Of a DNA stretch of 64,000 nucleotides, positions 38,983-48,773 are shown piece after piece. A program made the position numbers and the translations under genes. Within the stretch, counting starts at the first letter, position 1, and the number at the start of each line of letters is the position of its first letter. The stretch is from Microvirga terrestris (GTDB taxonomy: Bacteria; Pseudomonadota; Alphaproteobacteria; Rhizobiales; Beijerinckiaceae): NCBI RefSeq assembly GCF_015694425.1, contig NZ_JADQDN010000002.1, positions 248,001 through 312,000 of the forward strand. Direction: 5' to 3'. The notes under the pieces were generated by a model. It had not been told where the DNA came from, did no database searches, and saw only the letters and a program-made list of their open reading frames with translations.

Positions 38983-39744
38983 TCATACCAGCGAAACGGT
39001 CTCCGCGACTATGGAGTCGAGGACGAGGTCGTCGCAAGCTCCCATTAGCCAGAGATGATCCACGGTGACTTGCAGGATCGTGCGATCCCACCAGCGCTCA
39101 ATCAGGGATGCGAGCGCCGCCGTCTCCTCGGCATCGAGATCGTCTGTCAGATTGTAGACGCCGACGACATAAAGATCGGTCTCGCGGCAGCTCAGAGCGC
39201 GCTGAATGTGCCGGAAGACATTCTCGCCCTTTCGGCTTTCAGGATAGGCGCGAAGGTAGAGCCTGCCGCGATTGACGCTGCCGGAGAACAGCCCGCGCAA
39301 TTCGACATGAATGGGTCCGACTCCGGCCAGTTCCTGCCGCTGCATTCGATCAATCACGGGCGGCTCTCCGCTTGAGAGCGAGCCGCAGATCGTTGCATGC
39401 AGCTTGTCCTTGCGCCTGTCGAGCAGATCCCAGGCGATCTTGGGGGCAAACGGCGCCACTCTCAGGGCTTCGTTCAGCGCGCGATAGGCCGGTGACCGAT
39501 GCAGCAGGTCGCCGGAGATCGGCAGCACGAGCGAGAACACCCTCTCATGCCGGCCCATCACATAAGACGAGCCGTCCCGCATCCTGATCACACGCGGATG
39601 ATCCGGTGCCACGAGCGGCAGATGCGCGAGTCGGTAGGTCTCATCGAGGATGAGCCTTTCGCCAGAGATAAAACGCGTTCGGCTGCGCTCGTAGCCGAGT
39701 TCGGAATCCTGGCAGAACACGTGTGCAGGCGGAAAATCGTTCAT
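38983..39744 (-). CDS. Hypothetical protein, 253 residues
   Basis: Not recognised. It is soluble, without signal peptide or membrane segment. Notable stretches are MGRHERVFSLVLPISGDLLH, RRKDKLHATICGSLSSGEPP, GPIHVELRGLFSGSVNRGRL and ILQVTVDHLWLMGACDDLVL. The first contains an HAT (His-x-Thr) and a later strand may hold a second His, which faintly recalls 2H-phosphoesterases, but the second motif is not HxT/S, so this is only a hint. It is separated by 7 bp from the next gene upstream and both are transcribed leftward. Confidence 0.75.
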   Translation of the reverse strand: MNDFPPAHVFCQDSELGYERSRTRFISGERLILDETYRLAHLPLVAPDHPRVIRMRDGSSYVMGRHERVFSLVLPISGDLLHRSPAYRALNEALRVAPFAPKIAWDLLDRRKDKLHATICGSLSSGEPPVIDRMQRQELAGVGPIHVELRGLFSGSVNRGRLYLRAYPESRKGENVFRHIQRALSCRETDLYVVGVYNLTDDLDAEETAALASLIERWWDRTILQVTVDHLWLMGACDDLVLDSIVAETVSLV

Positions 39745-39751
39745 GGATGGC

Positions 39752-40243
39752 TCAACCGAAGACAGGATCGCGCTCGATGGTGGCGGAGAGCCGCACGGGC
39801 ATGCGGGCTCTCACCTCGTTCAGCAGCACCCGGCGGTGAACCAGATCGCCGGCGCGCACCTTCACATCCGCAAACAGATTGGTGAGAGCACGCGCCACTC
39901 CGGCCCGCCGACGCCGCATCCGCGCCAACCCCTGTTCGGGCTTCGACAAGGCCACGAACCGGTCGAGCACCCGGATCCAACCCTCCTGCGGGATGTCGCC
40001 GTCATCGAGGCACAGCAGCCAGTCGCGCCGCGCGGCTCGCGCGCCTTCCATCCAGGAGCCGCGCTCGGCCACCACCAGAGTCGCGCCGGCAGCATCCGCC
40101 ACCTTCATCAAAGTATCGTCCTGCTTGTCCGTCAGGATCACGGCGTCGCCGACCAGACCTTCGGCTACAGCGGGAACGAGGGCACTCAAGGTGGCAGCCA
40201 GAGCCTCGGGCCCATGGGTCACGCGTACGAGAACAGTAATCAT
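39752..40243 (-). CDS. Short glycosyltransferase-family-2-like protein
   Basis: About 163 residues from an ATG giving MITVLVRVTHGPEAL. The N-terminal beta strand, the RRDWLLCLDDGDIPQEGWIR stretch (DxD-like DDGD) and the spacing resemble the first half of GT-A (family 2) enzymes, but it is much shorter than a full one and lacks the later acceptor-binding part. It may be a truncated or minimal nucleotide-sugar-binding domain. It sits 7 bp upstream of the hypothetical gene, in the same transcription unit, and is divergent from the radical SAM gene. Confidence 0.65.
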   Translation of the reverse strand: MITVLVRVTHGPEALAATLSALVPAVAEGLVGDAVILTDKQDDTLMKVADAAGATLVVAERGSWMEGARAARRDWLLCLDDGDIPQEGWIRVLDRFVALSKPEQGLARMRRRRAGVARALTNLFADVKVRAGDLVHRRVLLNEVRARMPVRLSATIERDPVFG

Positions 40244-40367
40244 ATGAACACTATAGCGCTTCCCTGTCGGTCCGTCGCCAGGACATTTCTGCCGATCCCA
40301 TCTTGATTTTGTTCCTGTTTTGTTCTTAAGCTTGCGGCTTCCGAAATCAGATTCGCCCGAGGCTGCT

Positions 40368-41549
40368 ATGACTGCTCGCGCCAAGGATCAGGCTCATGAT
40401 CCTGCCCGTTCCAGGCCCGTGAAGCGCACGCCCCTGGAGGCGGCAGAGGCGGCCCGGCGGCGCATGGACGATCCGGCCTACCGGGTCGAGGTGGATCGCC
40501 GCCGCGGCCGCGGCGCTTCGGCCAACCCGTCGGGTCGCTACGAGCCGGCGCAGCGCGAGGCCTTCGACGACGGCTGGGAAATGGACGAGGAGCTGCCGAC
40601 CCTTCCCACCGAGGTGATCGTCGAGAAGGCGCGCACCATCGTCACCAAGAACGATTCGCCCGATATCCTCTTCGAGAAGTCGATCAATCCTTATCGCGGC
40701 TGCGAGCACGGCTGCTCCTATTGCTTCGCCAGGCCCACCCATGCCTATCAGGGCTTGTCCTCCGGCCTCGACTTCGAGACCAAGATCTTCGCCAAGCCTA
40801 ACGCAGCGGAGCTTCTGGAGAAGGAGCTGCAATCTCCCAAGTACCAGCCAACTCCCATCGCGCTCGGCTCCAACACCGATCCGTATCAGCCGGTGGAGCG
40901 GCGCTTCCGCATCACACGCTCCATCCTAGAAGTGCTGAACCGGATGAACCACCCGGTCGCCATCGTCACCAAGTCGGCCCTCGTCACCCGCGACATCGAT
41001 ATTCTCGGCCCCATGGCCGAGCGGCAGCTTGCCAAGGTGGCGATCTCCGTCACGACCCTGGACCCGAAGCTCGCCCGCCGCATGGAGCCCCGCGCGGCCA
41101 CGCCCGCCAAGCGGCTTGAGACGATCAGCCGGCTCACCGAGGCTGGCATTCCCGTGTCGGTGCTGGTCGCGCCCATCATACCGGCCATCAACGATCACGA
41201 GATCGAAGCCATCCTGAAGGCCTGCGCCGAGGCTGGCGCGCAGGAGGCCGGCTACGTGCTCCTGCGCCTGCCGCACGACCTCAAGGATCTGATGCGCGAT
41301 TGGCTCGTCGATCATTATCCGAACAAGCTCAATCACGTCTTCACGTTGCTGCAGGAGGCCCGTGGCGGCAAGGATTACGATGCCAACTGGAGCACCCGCC
41401 AATCCGGCGTTGGTCCCTATGCCTGGATGCTCGGACGGCGATTCGAGACCACGGCCGAGCGGCTCGGGCTCAACAAGCGCAACCTGCGCCTGCGCACGGA
41501 CCTGTTCAAGGTGCCGCCGAAGGAGACGGGGCAGCTGAGCTTGTTTTGA
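40368..41549 (+). CDS. PA0069-family radical SAM protein
   Basis: 393 residues from an ATG giving MTARAKDQAHDPARSRP. The 4Fe-4S cluster motif Cx3Cx2C is GCEHGCSYCFARPTHAYQG (Cys about 112, 116 and 119). The barrel follows with LGSNTDPYQPVERRF, VAIVTKSALVTRD and VSVLVAPIIPAINDHEIE. The family (also SplB-related) is widespread but its substrate is not known. Divergent from the GT-like gene. Confidence 0.92.
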   Translation: MTARAKDQAHDPARSRPVKRTPLEAAEAARRRMDDPAYRVEVDRRRGRGASANPSGRYEPAQREAFDDGWEMDEELPTLPTEVIVEKARTIVTKNDSPDILFEKSINPYRGCEHGCSYCFARPTHAYQGLSSGLDFETKIFAKPNAAELLEKELQSPKYQPTPIALGSNTDPYQPVERRFRITRSILEVLNRMNHPVAIVTKSALVTRDIDILGPMAERQLAKVAISVTTLDPKLARRMEPRAATPAKRLETISRLTEAGIPVSVLVAPIIPAINDHEIEAILKACAEAGAQEAGYVLLRLPHDLKDLMRDWLVDHYPNKLNHVFTLLQEARGGKDYDANWSTRQSGVGPYAWMLGRRFETTAERLGLNKRNLRLRTDLFKVPPKETGQLSLF

Positions 41550-41563
41550 CGGCTCGCTTTAAG

Positions 41564-41620
41564 GGTCATCCCGGACGACACCTAAGGCTGCGACTCTCGT
41601 GAACGCCCATCAGGGATGAC
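41564..41620. repeat. Short GTCATCCCGGA-family repeat
   Basis: It begins GGTCATCCCGGACGACAC and ends ATCAGGGATGAC. It lies between the radical SAM gene and rnhB. Confidence 0.65.
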
Positions 41621-41652
41621 AAAGCGGCCGGCTTCCCGCTTTCATCCCCTCC

Positions 41653-42294
41653 ATGACAGCCGTGATTCGCCCCTCCAAATCCTCCGGCCTCGGCCTTGCT
41701 CGCGAGCTCTCCGCCCGCGCCGCCGGCTATACCTGCATTGCCGGCCTCGACGAGGTCGGGCGCGGGCCGCTGGCCGGGCCGGTGGTGTCGGCGGCCGTGG
41801 TGCTCGATCTCGACAACGTTCCTCAAGGGCTGGCCGATTCGAAGGCCCTCACGGCGGCCAAGCGCGAGGCGCTGTTCACGGAGATCCTGGCAACGTCACG
41901 TGTGGGCATCGCCTCCGTGTCACATCAGGAGATCGACACGATCAACATCCGGCAGGCTTCGCTGCTTGCCATGTGCCGGGCGCTGGCCGCACTCCCCTGC
42001 CAGCCGGATATCGCCTTCGTCGACGGCAACGATCCCCCCGCCCTACCCTGCGCCGCAGAAGCAGTCATCAAGGGTGATTCGAGCATCGCGTCGATCGCCG
42101 CGGCCTCCATTGTCGCGAAAGTCGTCCGCGACCGCATGATGGCGCGGCTGGGGAACGCTTATCCTGCTTATGGTTTTGCCAGCAACGCGGGCTACAGCAC
42201 CAAAGCGCATCTCACGGCGGTCGCGAGCGAGGGTCCCTGCCCGTTCCATCGCATGAGTTTCTCGCCCCTGCGCCAAGGGTTACCGGACCTGTAA
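41653..42294 (+). CDS. rnhB: Ribonuclease HII
   Basis: 213 residues. The active site is CIAGLDEVGRGPLAGPVV (Asp-Glu), followed by the third acidic residue in PDIAFVDGND and by SIAAASIVAKVVRDRMM. It removes ribonucleotides from RNA-DNA hybrids. It is co-oriented with the CcrM gene downstream, from which it is separated by 157 bp. Confidence 0.97.
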   Translation: MTAVIRPSKSSGLGLARELSARAAGYTCIAGLDEVGRGPLAGPVVSAAVVLDLDNVPQGLADSKALTAAKREALFTEILATSRVGIASVSHQEIDTINIRQASLLAMCRALAALPCQPDIAFVDGNDPPALPCAAEAVIKGDSSIASIAAASIVAKVVRDRMMARLGNAYPAYGFASNAGYSTKAHLTAVASEGPCPFHRMSFSPLRQGLPDL

Positions 42295-42300
42295 CCTCCC

Positions 42301-42315
42301 TTAACTTTGATTAAC
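42301..42315. promoter_or_regulatory. Tandem TTAAC boxes upstream of ccrM (CtrA-like candidate)
   Basis: TTAACTTTGATTAAC lies about 150 bp before the ccrM start, in an A/T-rich patch. In Caulobacter the ccrM promoter is activated by CtrA (TTAA-N7-TTAA). Here the spacing is N6, so it is only a candidate. Confidence 0.35.
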
Positions 42316-42445
42316 TAAAAAGATCAATAATTTCAAAGCGTAGGCAAGATTTGCCGATCCAAAATATTTGGATTTCATCGCGTTTGGAAACCTCCTCTTT
42401 ACCCTATCGCCTCATGATCCTGAGTGTCAGTTGCGTAACCGGTGA

Positions 42446-43648
<1,203 letters not shown>

Positions 43649-43679
43649 GGCTTGACTGCGACATCGCAAATCCGTGATA

Positions 43680-43704
43680 GGGCCAGCCATGTGCTGGCCC
43701 TTTT
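43680..43704 (+). terminator. Intrinsic terminator of ccrM
   Basis: GGGCCAGC-CATGT-GCTGGCCC followed by TTTT; it begins 31 bases after the stop codon. Confidence 0.92.
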
Positions 43705-43798
43705 CGTTTCCCGCACTAAGCTTTCCGTCACAGAGGCGTCATCCAACACCGCTAGCGCGGGGGGAGCCTTACCAAAAGCGAGGACCTGCCCCGTGTCC

Positions 43799-44776
43799 AT
43801 GAAGCGGATTTTTCTTCCCCTGCTCGCCATTCTCGTGCCTGCCTTCGCGCAGGCGCAAGGTCTTTCCGGCAATCTGGTGCTCTATACGAGCCAGCCCAAC
43901 ACCGACGCGCAGCAGACCATAGACGCCTTCAAGGCGAAGCATCCTGGCGTGAACGTCACCTTCGTGCGCGACGGGACCCCGAAGATCCTTGCCAAGCTGA
44001 GCGCCGAGTTCGAGGCAGGCCAACCCCAGGCCGACGTGCTGCTGATTGCCGACAGCGTCACCATGGAAGGGCTCAAGAAGGAAGGCCGTCTCCTCGCGCA
44101 TGACAAGGCAGACCTCTCGGCCTATCCCGCCGGCACGCACGACCCACAAAAATTCTGGTTCGCCACCAAGCTGATCACCACGGGCATCGCCTATAACACC
44201 AAGGCGTCCTTCAAGCCGAGGTCATGGGCGGATCTCACCAAGCCTGAGGTCAAGGGCCAGCTCGTCATGCCGAGCCCCCTAACCTCGGGCGCGGCTCTCA
44301 TCCATGCGGCGACGCTCACCGGCAATATCGAAGACGGCTGGAAGTACTACGAAGCGCTGAAGGAGAACGACGCAGTGGCTGGCGGCGGCAACGGCGACGT
44401 GCTCAAGCAGGTGGCCGGCGGCCAGAAGCTCTACGGCGTCATCGTCGATTACATGCCGATCCGCGAGAAGGCCAAGGGTGCACCCATCGAGTTCGTGTTT
44501 CCGAAGGAAGGCGTCTCGGCCGTGTCCGAGCCTGTCGCCATCCTCAAGACCACGAAGAACGCTGACGCCGCGCGCGCCTTCGTCGATTTCCTGCTCTCGA
44601 AAGAAGGCCAGGAATTGGCGCTGAAGCAGGGCTACATCGCTGCCCACCCGGCTGTCGCGCTGCCGGCCGGCTATCCGTCCCGCGAGCAAATCAGGGTCAT
44701 GGGCTTCGACGCCGCCAAGGCGCTGGCCGATGAGACCGAAAACAAGGCGACCTTCGCCGACATCTTCGGTCAGTGA
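43799..44776 (+). CDS. ABC transporter substrate-binding protein, iron(III) type
   Basis: 325 residues from the ATG giving MKRIFLPLLAILVPAFAQAQ, with a clean signal peptide. The mature part has the AfuA/FbpA-like fold (GNLVLYTSQPNTDAQQTIDA, QPQADVLLIADSVTMEGL, YNTKASFKPRSWADLTKP, EGVSAVSEPVAILKTTKN, LLSKEGQELALKQGYIAA). This group binds ferric ion or organic-phosphate-like ligands; which is not decided. Its stop overlaps the permease start by 4 bp (GTGA). Confidence 0.9.
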   Translation: MKRIFLPLLAILVPAFAQAQGLSGNLVLYTSQPNTDAQQTIDAFKAKHPGVNVTFVRDGTPKILAKLSAEFEAGQPQADVLLIADSVTMEGLKKEGRLLAHDKADLSAYPAGTHDPQKFWFATKLITTGIAYNTKASFKPRSWADLTKPEVKGQLVMPSPLTSGAALIHAATLTGNIEDGWKYYEALKENDAVAGGGNGDVLKQVAGGQKLYGVIVDYMPIREKAKGAPIEFVFPKEGVSAVSEPVAILKTTKNADAARAFVDFLLSKEGQELALKQGYIAAHPAVALPAGYPSREQIRVMGFDAAKALADETENKATFADIFGQ

Positions 44777-46584
44777 GACATCGCACGCACGGCAAGTCGT
44801 TCCTGGAGCGAGGAGGTCTCAGCCTTCTCGCTCCCATCGCTTTGGCCGTCTTGATCTTCGACGTGCTGCCTGCCGGTCGCCTGCTGCTGACGGCTCTGGC
44901 GCCCGGCGGTGTGTTCGATCCTGACAAGGCGGTCTCGGCGCTCGCCAGCCGTTCGGCCATCCGCGCTACCTGGGCGACGCTGGAAACCGCCTTCTTCTCC
45001 ACCCTGCTGGCGCTGCCCCTCGGCACGCTCATGGCTCTGATGCTCGGCATCACCGACATGCGTGGGCGCCGGGTCGCGTCGTTCCTGTTCGTCCTGTCGC
45101 TGATGATCTCGCCGCAGGTGATCGCGCTCGCCTTCCTGCATCTTGCAGGCCCGGCCTCCCCGATCCTCAACACCCTCGGACTCGCGCCTGAGGCAGGGAG
45201 CGCAAATCCGATGCTCGGGCGTCTCGGCATCATTCTCGTATTGGGTCTGCACCACGCGCCTCTCGTCTATGTGATCATGAGCGCGGGGCTGAAGCGCATT
45301 CCGCTCGCGGTCGTCGAAGCCGCACGCATAGATGGATCGCTGCCGCTCAAGGTCGTGACCGACCACCTCCTGCCGCTGCTGCAGCCGCATATCATGAGCG
45401 CAGGCCTGCTCGCCTTCGTGGCCGGCATCGGCAATTTCGGCATCCCGGCGCTGCTTGGTGCACCCGTGAATTATCTCACCCTGCCCGTTCTCATCTATCG
45501 CCGTCTGTCGAGTTTCGGCACCGGCGTCCTCGGCGACGTGGCGGCGCTCGGCCTTCTCGTGGCGGTCATCGCCATCCTATGCGTGGCGGCAAGCCAATTC
45601 CTGACCCGCCGGGGCGATGTGCTCCTGGACGAAGATGCCCCGCTCCAGCCGTTCTGGATGCTCGGACGCGCCGGCGTAATCGCGGAAACCTTCATCATTG
45701 CTGTGATCGCCATCACGCTGGTGCTGCCGATGCTGTCGCTCCTGGCTGCCGCCCTCGTGCCGTCCTACGGCATGCCGCTGACGCTCTCATCGATCACCCT
45801 TGACAATTTCGTTGAAGTGGTGGCCCGGCAGGAGGTCACCATCAGGGCCTTCCTGAATTCCCTGCTTTTCGCAGGCGGTGCGGGGTGCCTGCTCGCCTTC
45901 TTTGCGGTCCCTATGGCCTATGGCTTGGTGAGATTGATGGGGCCTGCAAGGTTCCCGGCTATCGCCCTCCTCGAGATCTCCTATGTGCTGCCCGGCATCG
46001 TGCTGGCGATTGCGTGCATCCTGCTGTTTCTGAAGCCGCTGCCGCTCATCGGTGTGTCGCTCTATGCCACGCCCTGGATCATCGTCTTTGCCTATCTCGC
46101 CCGCTTTCTGCCAGTGGTGCTCAAGCCTGCGCTCGCCGGCATGGCTCAGGTCGACATGGCACAGGAGGAGGCCGCTGCGCTCGACGGCGCACGCCTCATG
46201 CGTCGGCTCATGGACGTCATCCTGCCCTCGCTGCTTCCCGCTGCCGTGGCAGGCGGCCTGATGGCCTTCCTGCTCGCCTTCAGCGAGCTCACCGTCTCGG
46301 CCCTGCTCTGGTCGGCCGGCACGGAGACCATAGGGGTGGTGCTCTACAATCTCGAAGAAGCGGGCCTCGCGAGCCAGGCCTCGGCGGTTGCCATCGTCAT
46401 CGTTGCGGTCGTGACTGCCGCGATGCTCGCGCTGAATGCATTGAGCCGATATCTCCCGGTGGGAACTCTCCCCTGGGATTGTTCCACGGAGGGAGCGGCA
46501 CGCGCCACCCGTAAGCCGGATGGCGCAGTTCCTCGTGCAAGGTCCGTTGGACAGATCGAGCCAAGACCTGCTTTGAGTGCCTGA
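44773..46584 (+). CDS. ABC transporter permease, fused two-domain (iron/FbpB type)
   Basis: 603 residues: two homologous halves of about six membrane helices each. Each half has an EAA-type loop for the ATPase, VVEAARIDGSLPLKVVTDHL in the first and QEEAAALDGARLMRRLMDVI in the second. The GTG start overlaps the stop of the binding protein. The tail after about residue 565 is Arg/Pro-rich and not part of the fold. No ATP-binding subunit gene follows: the next gene is on the other strand. Confidence 0.9.
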   Translation: MRHRTHGKSFLERGGLSLLAPIALAVLIFDVLPAGRLLLTALAPGGVFDPDKAVSALASRSAIRATWATLETAFFSTLLALPLGTLMALMLGITDMRGRRVASFLFVLSLMISPQVIALAFLHLAGPASPILNTLGLAPEAGSANPMLGRLGIILVLGLHHAPLVYVIMSAGLKRIPLAVVEAARIDGSLPLKVVTDHLLPLLQPHIMSAGLLAFVAGIGNFGIPALLGAPVNYLTLPVLIYRRLSSFGTGVLGDVAALGLLVAVIAILCVAASQFLTRRGDVLLDEDAPLQPFWMLGRAGVIAETFIIAVIAITLVLPMLSLLAAALVPSYGMPLTLSSITLDNFVEVVARQEVTIRAFLNSLLFAGGAGCLLAFFAVPMAYGLVRLMGPARFPAIALLEISYVLPGIVLAIACILLFLKPLPLIGVSLYATPWIIVFAYLARFLPVVLKPALAGMAQVDMAQEEAAALDGARLMRRLMDVILPSLLPAAVAGGLMAFLLAFSELTVSALLWSAGTETIGVVLYNLEEAGLASQASAVAIVIVAVVTAAMLALNALSRYLPVGTLPWDCSTEGAARATRKPDGAVPRARSVGQIEPRPALSA

Positions 46585-46590
46585 TATTTC

Positions 46591-46618
46591 GCCATGGCCG
46601 GGCGCCTCCGGCCATGGC
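46591..46618. terminator. Palindromic hairpin after the permease gene
   Basis: GCCATGGCCGG-6 nt-CCGGCCATGGC is a perfect 11-bp stem without a strong T-run. It is related to the CATGGCCGGG palindromes at 25837 and 31777 and lies between convergent genes. Confidence 0.6.
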
Positions 46619-46632
46619 GTTTGCTCAAGACA

Positions 46633-47499
46633 TCAATGCGATGCTAGCCATCGCACCAGCTCCGCATCGAAGAGACTACTCTCTTCGTATTGCGGCGTGT
46701 GCCCACTCTTCTCGAACACGCGCACGGTCAGATCGCTGAAACGCTCACGGTACGGAGCCCATGTGGCGTAGGGCGCTACGAGATAATCGTAGCGACCGAG
46801 CCCCAGGAACACCGGCACGTTAAGTCGGTCCAGCCCCTGTGCGATATCAATGTCGCGAAAGGCTTCGCCCCAGAGATGATCGAGAACCGGCATGTTCACA
46901 TGCACGCCCTCCCACAAAACCGCAGCGTTGAACGTGTGATCGTACCAGCTTCGCGCGCCCATCCTCACGCAGAAGGTCACGAAGCGCCTGTCGGGCGCCG
47001 CCTCGATCTCTGCCGGCAGCCCGGCGAGGTCGGCATCGAGTCTTGCCTTCCGTTCGGGGCAGACGGATTCATTCCAATACTGCTCCGTCGCTGCCTGATG
47101 CGCGGCGCTGTGACTCGGGCCGGTAGCGATCATCACCACATGGGAAACATGCTGCGGATAGCGCTTGGCATATTCCAGCGCCATGTATCCATGGCCGGAA
47201 TGGCCGACGATGATCACCTTCTCCAGACCGAGACGCCGGCGGACGAGATCGATATCATCGAGTACGACATCGAGCGTGTAATCCGACGGTTCGATATCGC
47301 CGCTTGCTTTCGCGAAGCCGCGATGATCGGAGAAGACGAGCTTCAGGGATTGACGTAAATCCTGCGAGAAGATCCGCGGATAATAGACCGCACTGCCGAT
47401 GACGAGAGCAGGCGTTCCCTCGCCCTCGATGGAATAGGCCAGTTCGAACGGGCCTGATTGAATGGTTCCGCGCATAACGGCGCGATTGCTGTCAGACAT
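46633..47499 (-). CDS. Alpha/beta hydrolase
   Basis: 288 residues; the ATG giving MSDSNRAVMRGTIQSGPFEL is preceded by AAGGA at 7 bases. The nucleophile elbow is VIIVGHSGHGYMALEYAKRY; the acid is in FLGLGRYDYLVAP and the His in EKSGHTPQYEE. The oxyanion side begins at LVFSDHRGFAKASG. It is proline-iminopeptidase/haloperoxidase-like in outline, but no substrate is evident. A near-perfect palindrome at 47531-47550 sits upstream, and a LysR gene is transcribed divergently. Confidence 0.9.
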   Translation of the reverse strand: MSDSNRAVMRGTIQSGPFELAYSIEGEGTPALVIGSAVYYPRIFSQDLRQSLKLVFSDHRGFAKASGDIEPSDYTLDVVLDDIDLVRRRLGLEKVIIVGHSGHGYMALEYAKRYPQHVSHVVMIATGPSHSAAHQAATEQYWNESVCPERKARLDADLAGLPAEIEAAPDRRFVTFCVRMGARSWYDHTFNAAVLWEGVHVNMPVLDHLWGEAFRDIDIAQGLDRLNVPVFLGLGRYDYLVAPYATWAPYRERFSDLTVRVFEKSGHTPQYEESSLFDAELVRWLASH

Positions 47500-47819
47500 G
47501 ATGATTCCTTCATCCATGCGTCATGATCCGGCCGAAACATGTGTTTCGGCGCCAAAAGATGTGGCTCCTCGGCCACGATGTTTTGTCGGATGGCGTCGCT
47601 AACGGATGAGGCGCACGGTTGATGTCCTTCGATATCGGGACGGTTCTTTTCACCCAAACTGAAGAGTTTGTGAAGGCCCAGCTCCTCCCTCAAAACTGAA
47701 GAGGTCTCCTACGCTTCTGCCGGACTGCGCGGGACCTGCATCCGCGCGATGGTGCGGCTTGTCCCCAGGCTGGAACATTCCCCTATGCCGAACCCGGTTC
47801 AGCGCTTTAGCATCCTCTC
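47500..47819. other. 320-bp divergent intergenic region (hydrolase / LysR)
   Basis: Besides the palindrome at 47531-47550 it holds a near-direct repeat CAAACTGAAGAG (about 47655-47666 and 47692-47704) and CTCCTCCC at about 47682-47689. It must contain both divergent promoters. No short gene is apparent. Confidence 0.5.
47531..47550. promoter_or_regulatory. 20-bp palindrome, candidate operator
   Basis: GCCGAAACA-TG-TGTTTCGGC is a perfect inverted repeat with a 2-base centre, 32-51 bases before the alpha/beta hydrolase start. Its position suits an operator or a promoter-proximal regulator site, though LysR sites are usually T-N11-A. Confidence 0.5.
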
Positions 47820-48716
47820 ATGGCTCGTTCGTGTCTCGATTCCTTCCGCTTCGCCCTCACCGAACCGTCCTGGGACGATCTGCGGATCTTTCTCGCCGTG
47901 GTGGCTCATGGATCGATGAACAGCGCCGCCAAGGCGCTGGGCCAGAGCCAGCCGACCATCGCGCGGCGCATCAAGGTGCTGGAGGAGTCCTTTGGGCTCA
48001 CCCTCTTCCAACGTGGCCCGAACAATCTCGAACTGACGGAGGCCGGACACGCCGTCCTCGACGCGGCCGCTCCCATGGGCGAGGCAGCCGCCATCGTGTC
48101 GCGCACAGCCGCCGCCTACCGGCCCGATCCCGATGCGCCCGTGCGGATCACGGCCACAGCCTCGGTCACGCTCTTCATGTCGCTTCATGCGGCGGAGTTG
48201 CACGAGGCCGCTGCGCCTGTGGAAATCTCCTACATCCCGACAAGGCAGCAGCTCGATCTAGCCTCCGGAGAAGCCGATATCGGCCTGCGGATGCGCACCC
48301 TGCCGGAGGGCACGGACGATCTCGTCGCACGCAAGATCGGCCAGATCGCCTTCGCCATCTATGCCCTTAACGAGAACCCCACAGCCGTCATCGCGCCGCC
48401 GGAGGATCCGACCCTATCGCGGCAGGCGGCCTATGTGGCCGATTTCGCGCAAGGCCGCACCATCGCGGCCCGCATTGGCGATATGCCGATCCGCTATCAG
48501 GCGGCGAAAGCAGGCCTCGGCGCCGCCTTCCTCCCCTGCTGGCTCGGCGATTCGGACCCCGACCTCGTGCAGGTGATGAAGCCGGAGGGCGACCTGATCG
48601 AGGACGTGTTCCTCGTCATGCACCGCCGGAGCCGGAACCGCCCGAACGTGACCCGGGTGGCGAATGCGCTCGCCGCGCTGTTCAAGCGCAATCAGAAGGC
48701 GCTCGTCGGCGGGTGA
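47820..48716 (+). CDS. LysR-family transcriptional regulator
   Basis: 298 residues. The helix-turn-helix is LRIFLAVVAHGSMNSAAKAL with GQSQPTIARRIKVLEES and LFQRGPNNLELTEAGHAVLD. The effector domain is short and regular (DAPVRITATASVTLFMSL, GEADIGLRMRTLPEGTDDLV). It is divergent from the alpha/beta hydrolase, 320 bp away, which it probably controls; the ligand is unknown. Confidence 0.92.
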   Translation: MARSCLDSFRFALTEPSWDDLRIFLAVVAHGSMNSAAKALGQSQPTIARRIKVLEESFGLTLFQRGPNNLELTEAGHAVLDAAAPMGEAAAIVSRTAAAYRPDPDAPVRITATASVTLFMSLHAAELHEAAAPVEISYIPTRQQLDLASGEADIGLRMRTLPEGTDDLVARKIGQIAFAIYALNENPTAVIAPPEDPTLSRQAAYVADFAQGRTIAARIGDMPIRYQAAKAGLGAAFLPCWLGDSDPDLVQVMKPEGDLIEDVFLVMHRRSRNRPNVTRVANALAALFKRNQKALVGG

Positions 48717-48773
48717 TGCCTTTCTGGCATGCGACCTCGTCAGGATGAGGGCAGAGTGTGGTTTCGACCGTTT

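Noticed and set aside
39300-39420. 2H-phosphoesterase assignment for the 253-residue hypothetical protein
   Set aside because: Only one HxT-type motif (HAT) is clear; the second required HxT/S is absent.
41960-42300. A DNA-modification cluster around ccrM
   Set aside because: No restriction enzyme or partner methyltransferase gene is nearby; ccrM here is a solitary cell-cycle methyltransferase.
47640-47705. A small regulatory RNA with a CTCCTCCC anti-ribosome-binding motif
   Set aside because: The motif occurs once and neither a clear stem-loop nor a terminator with a T-run could be placed; left as a note only.
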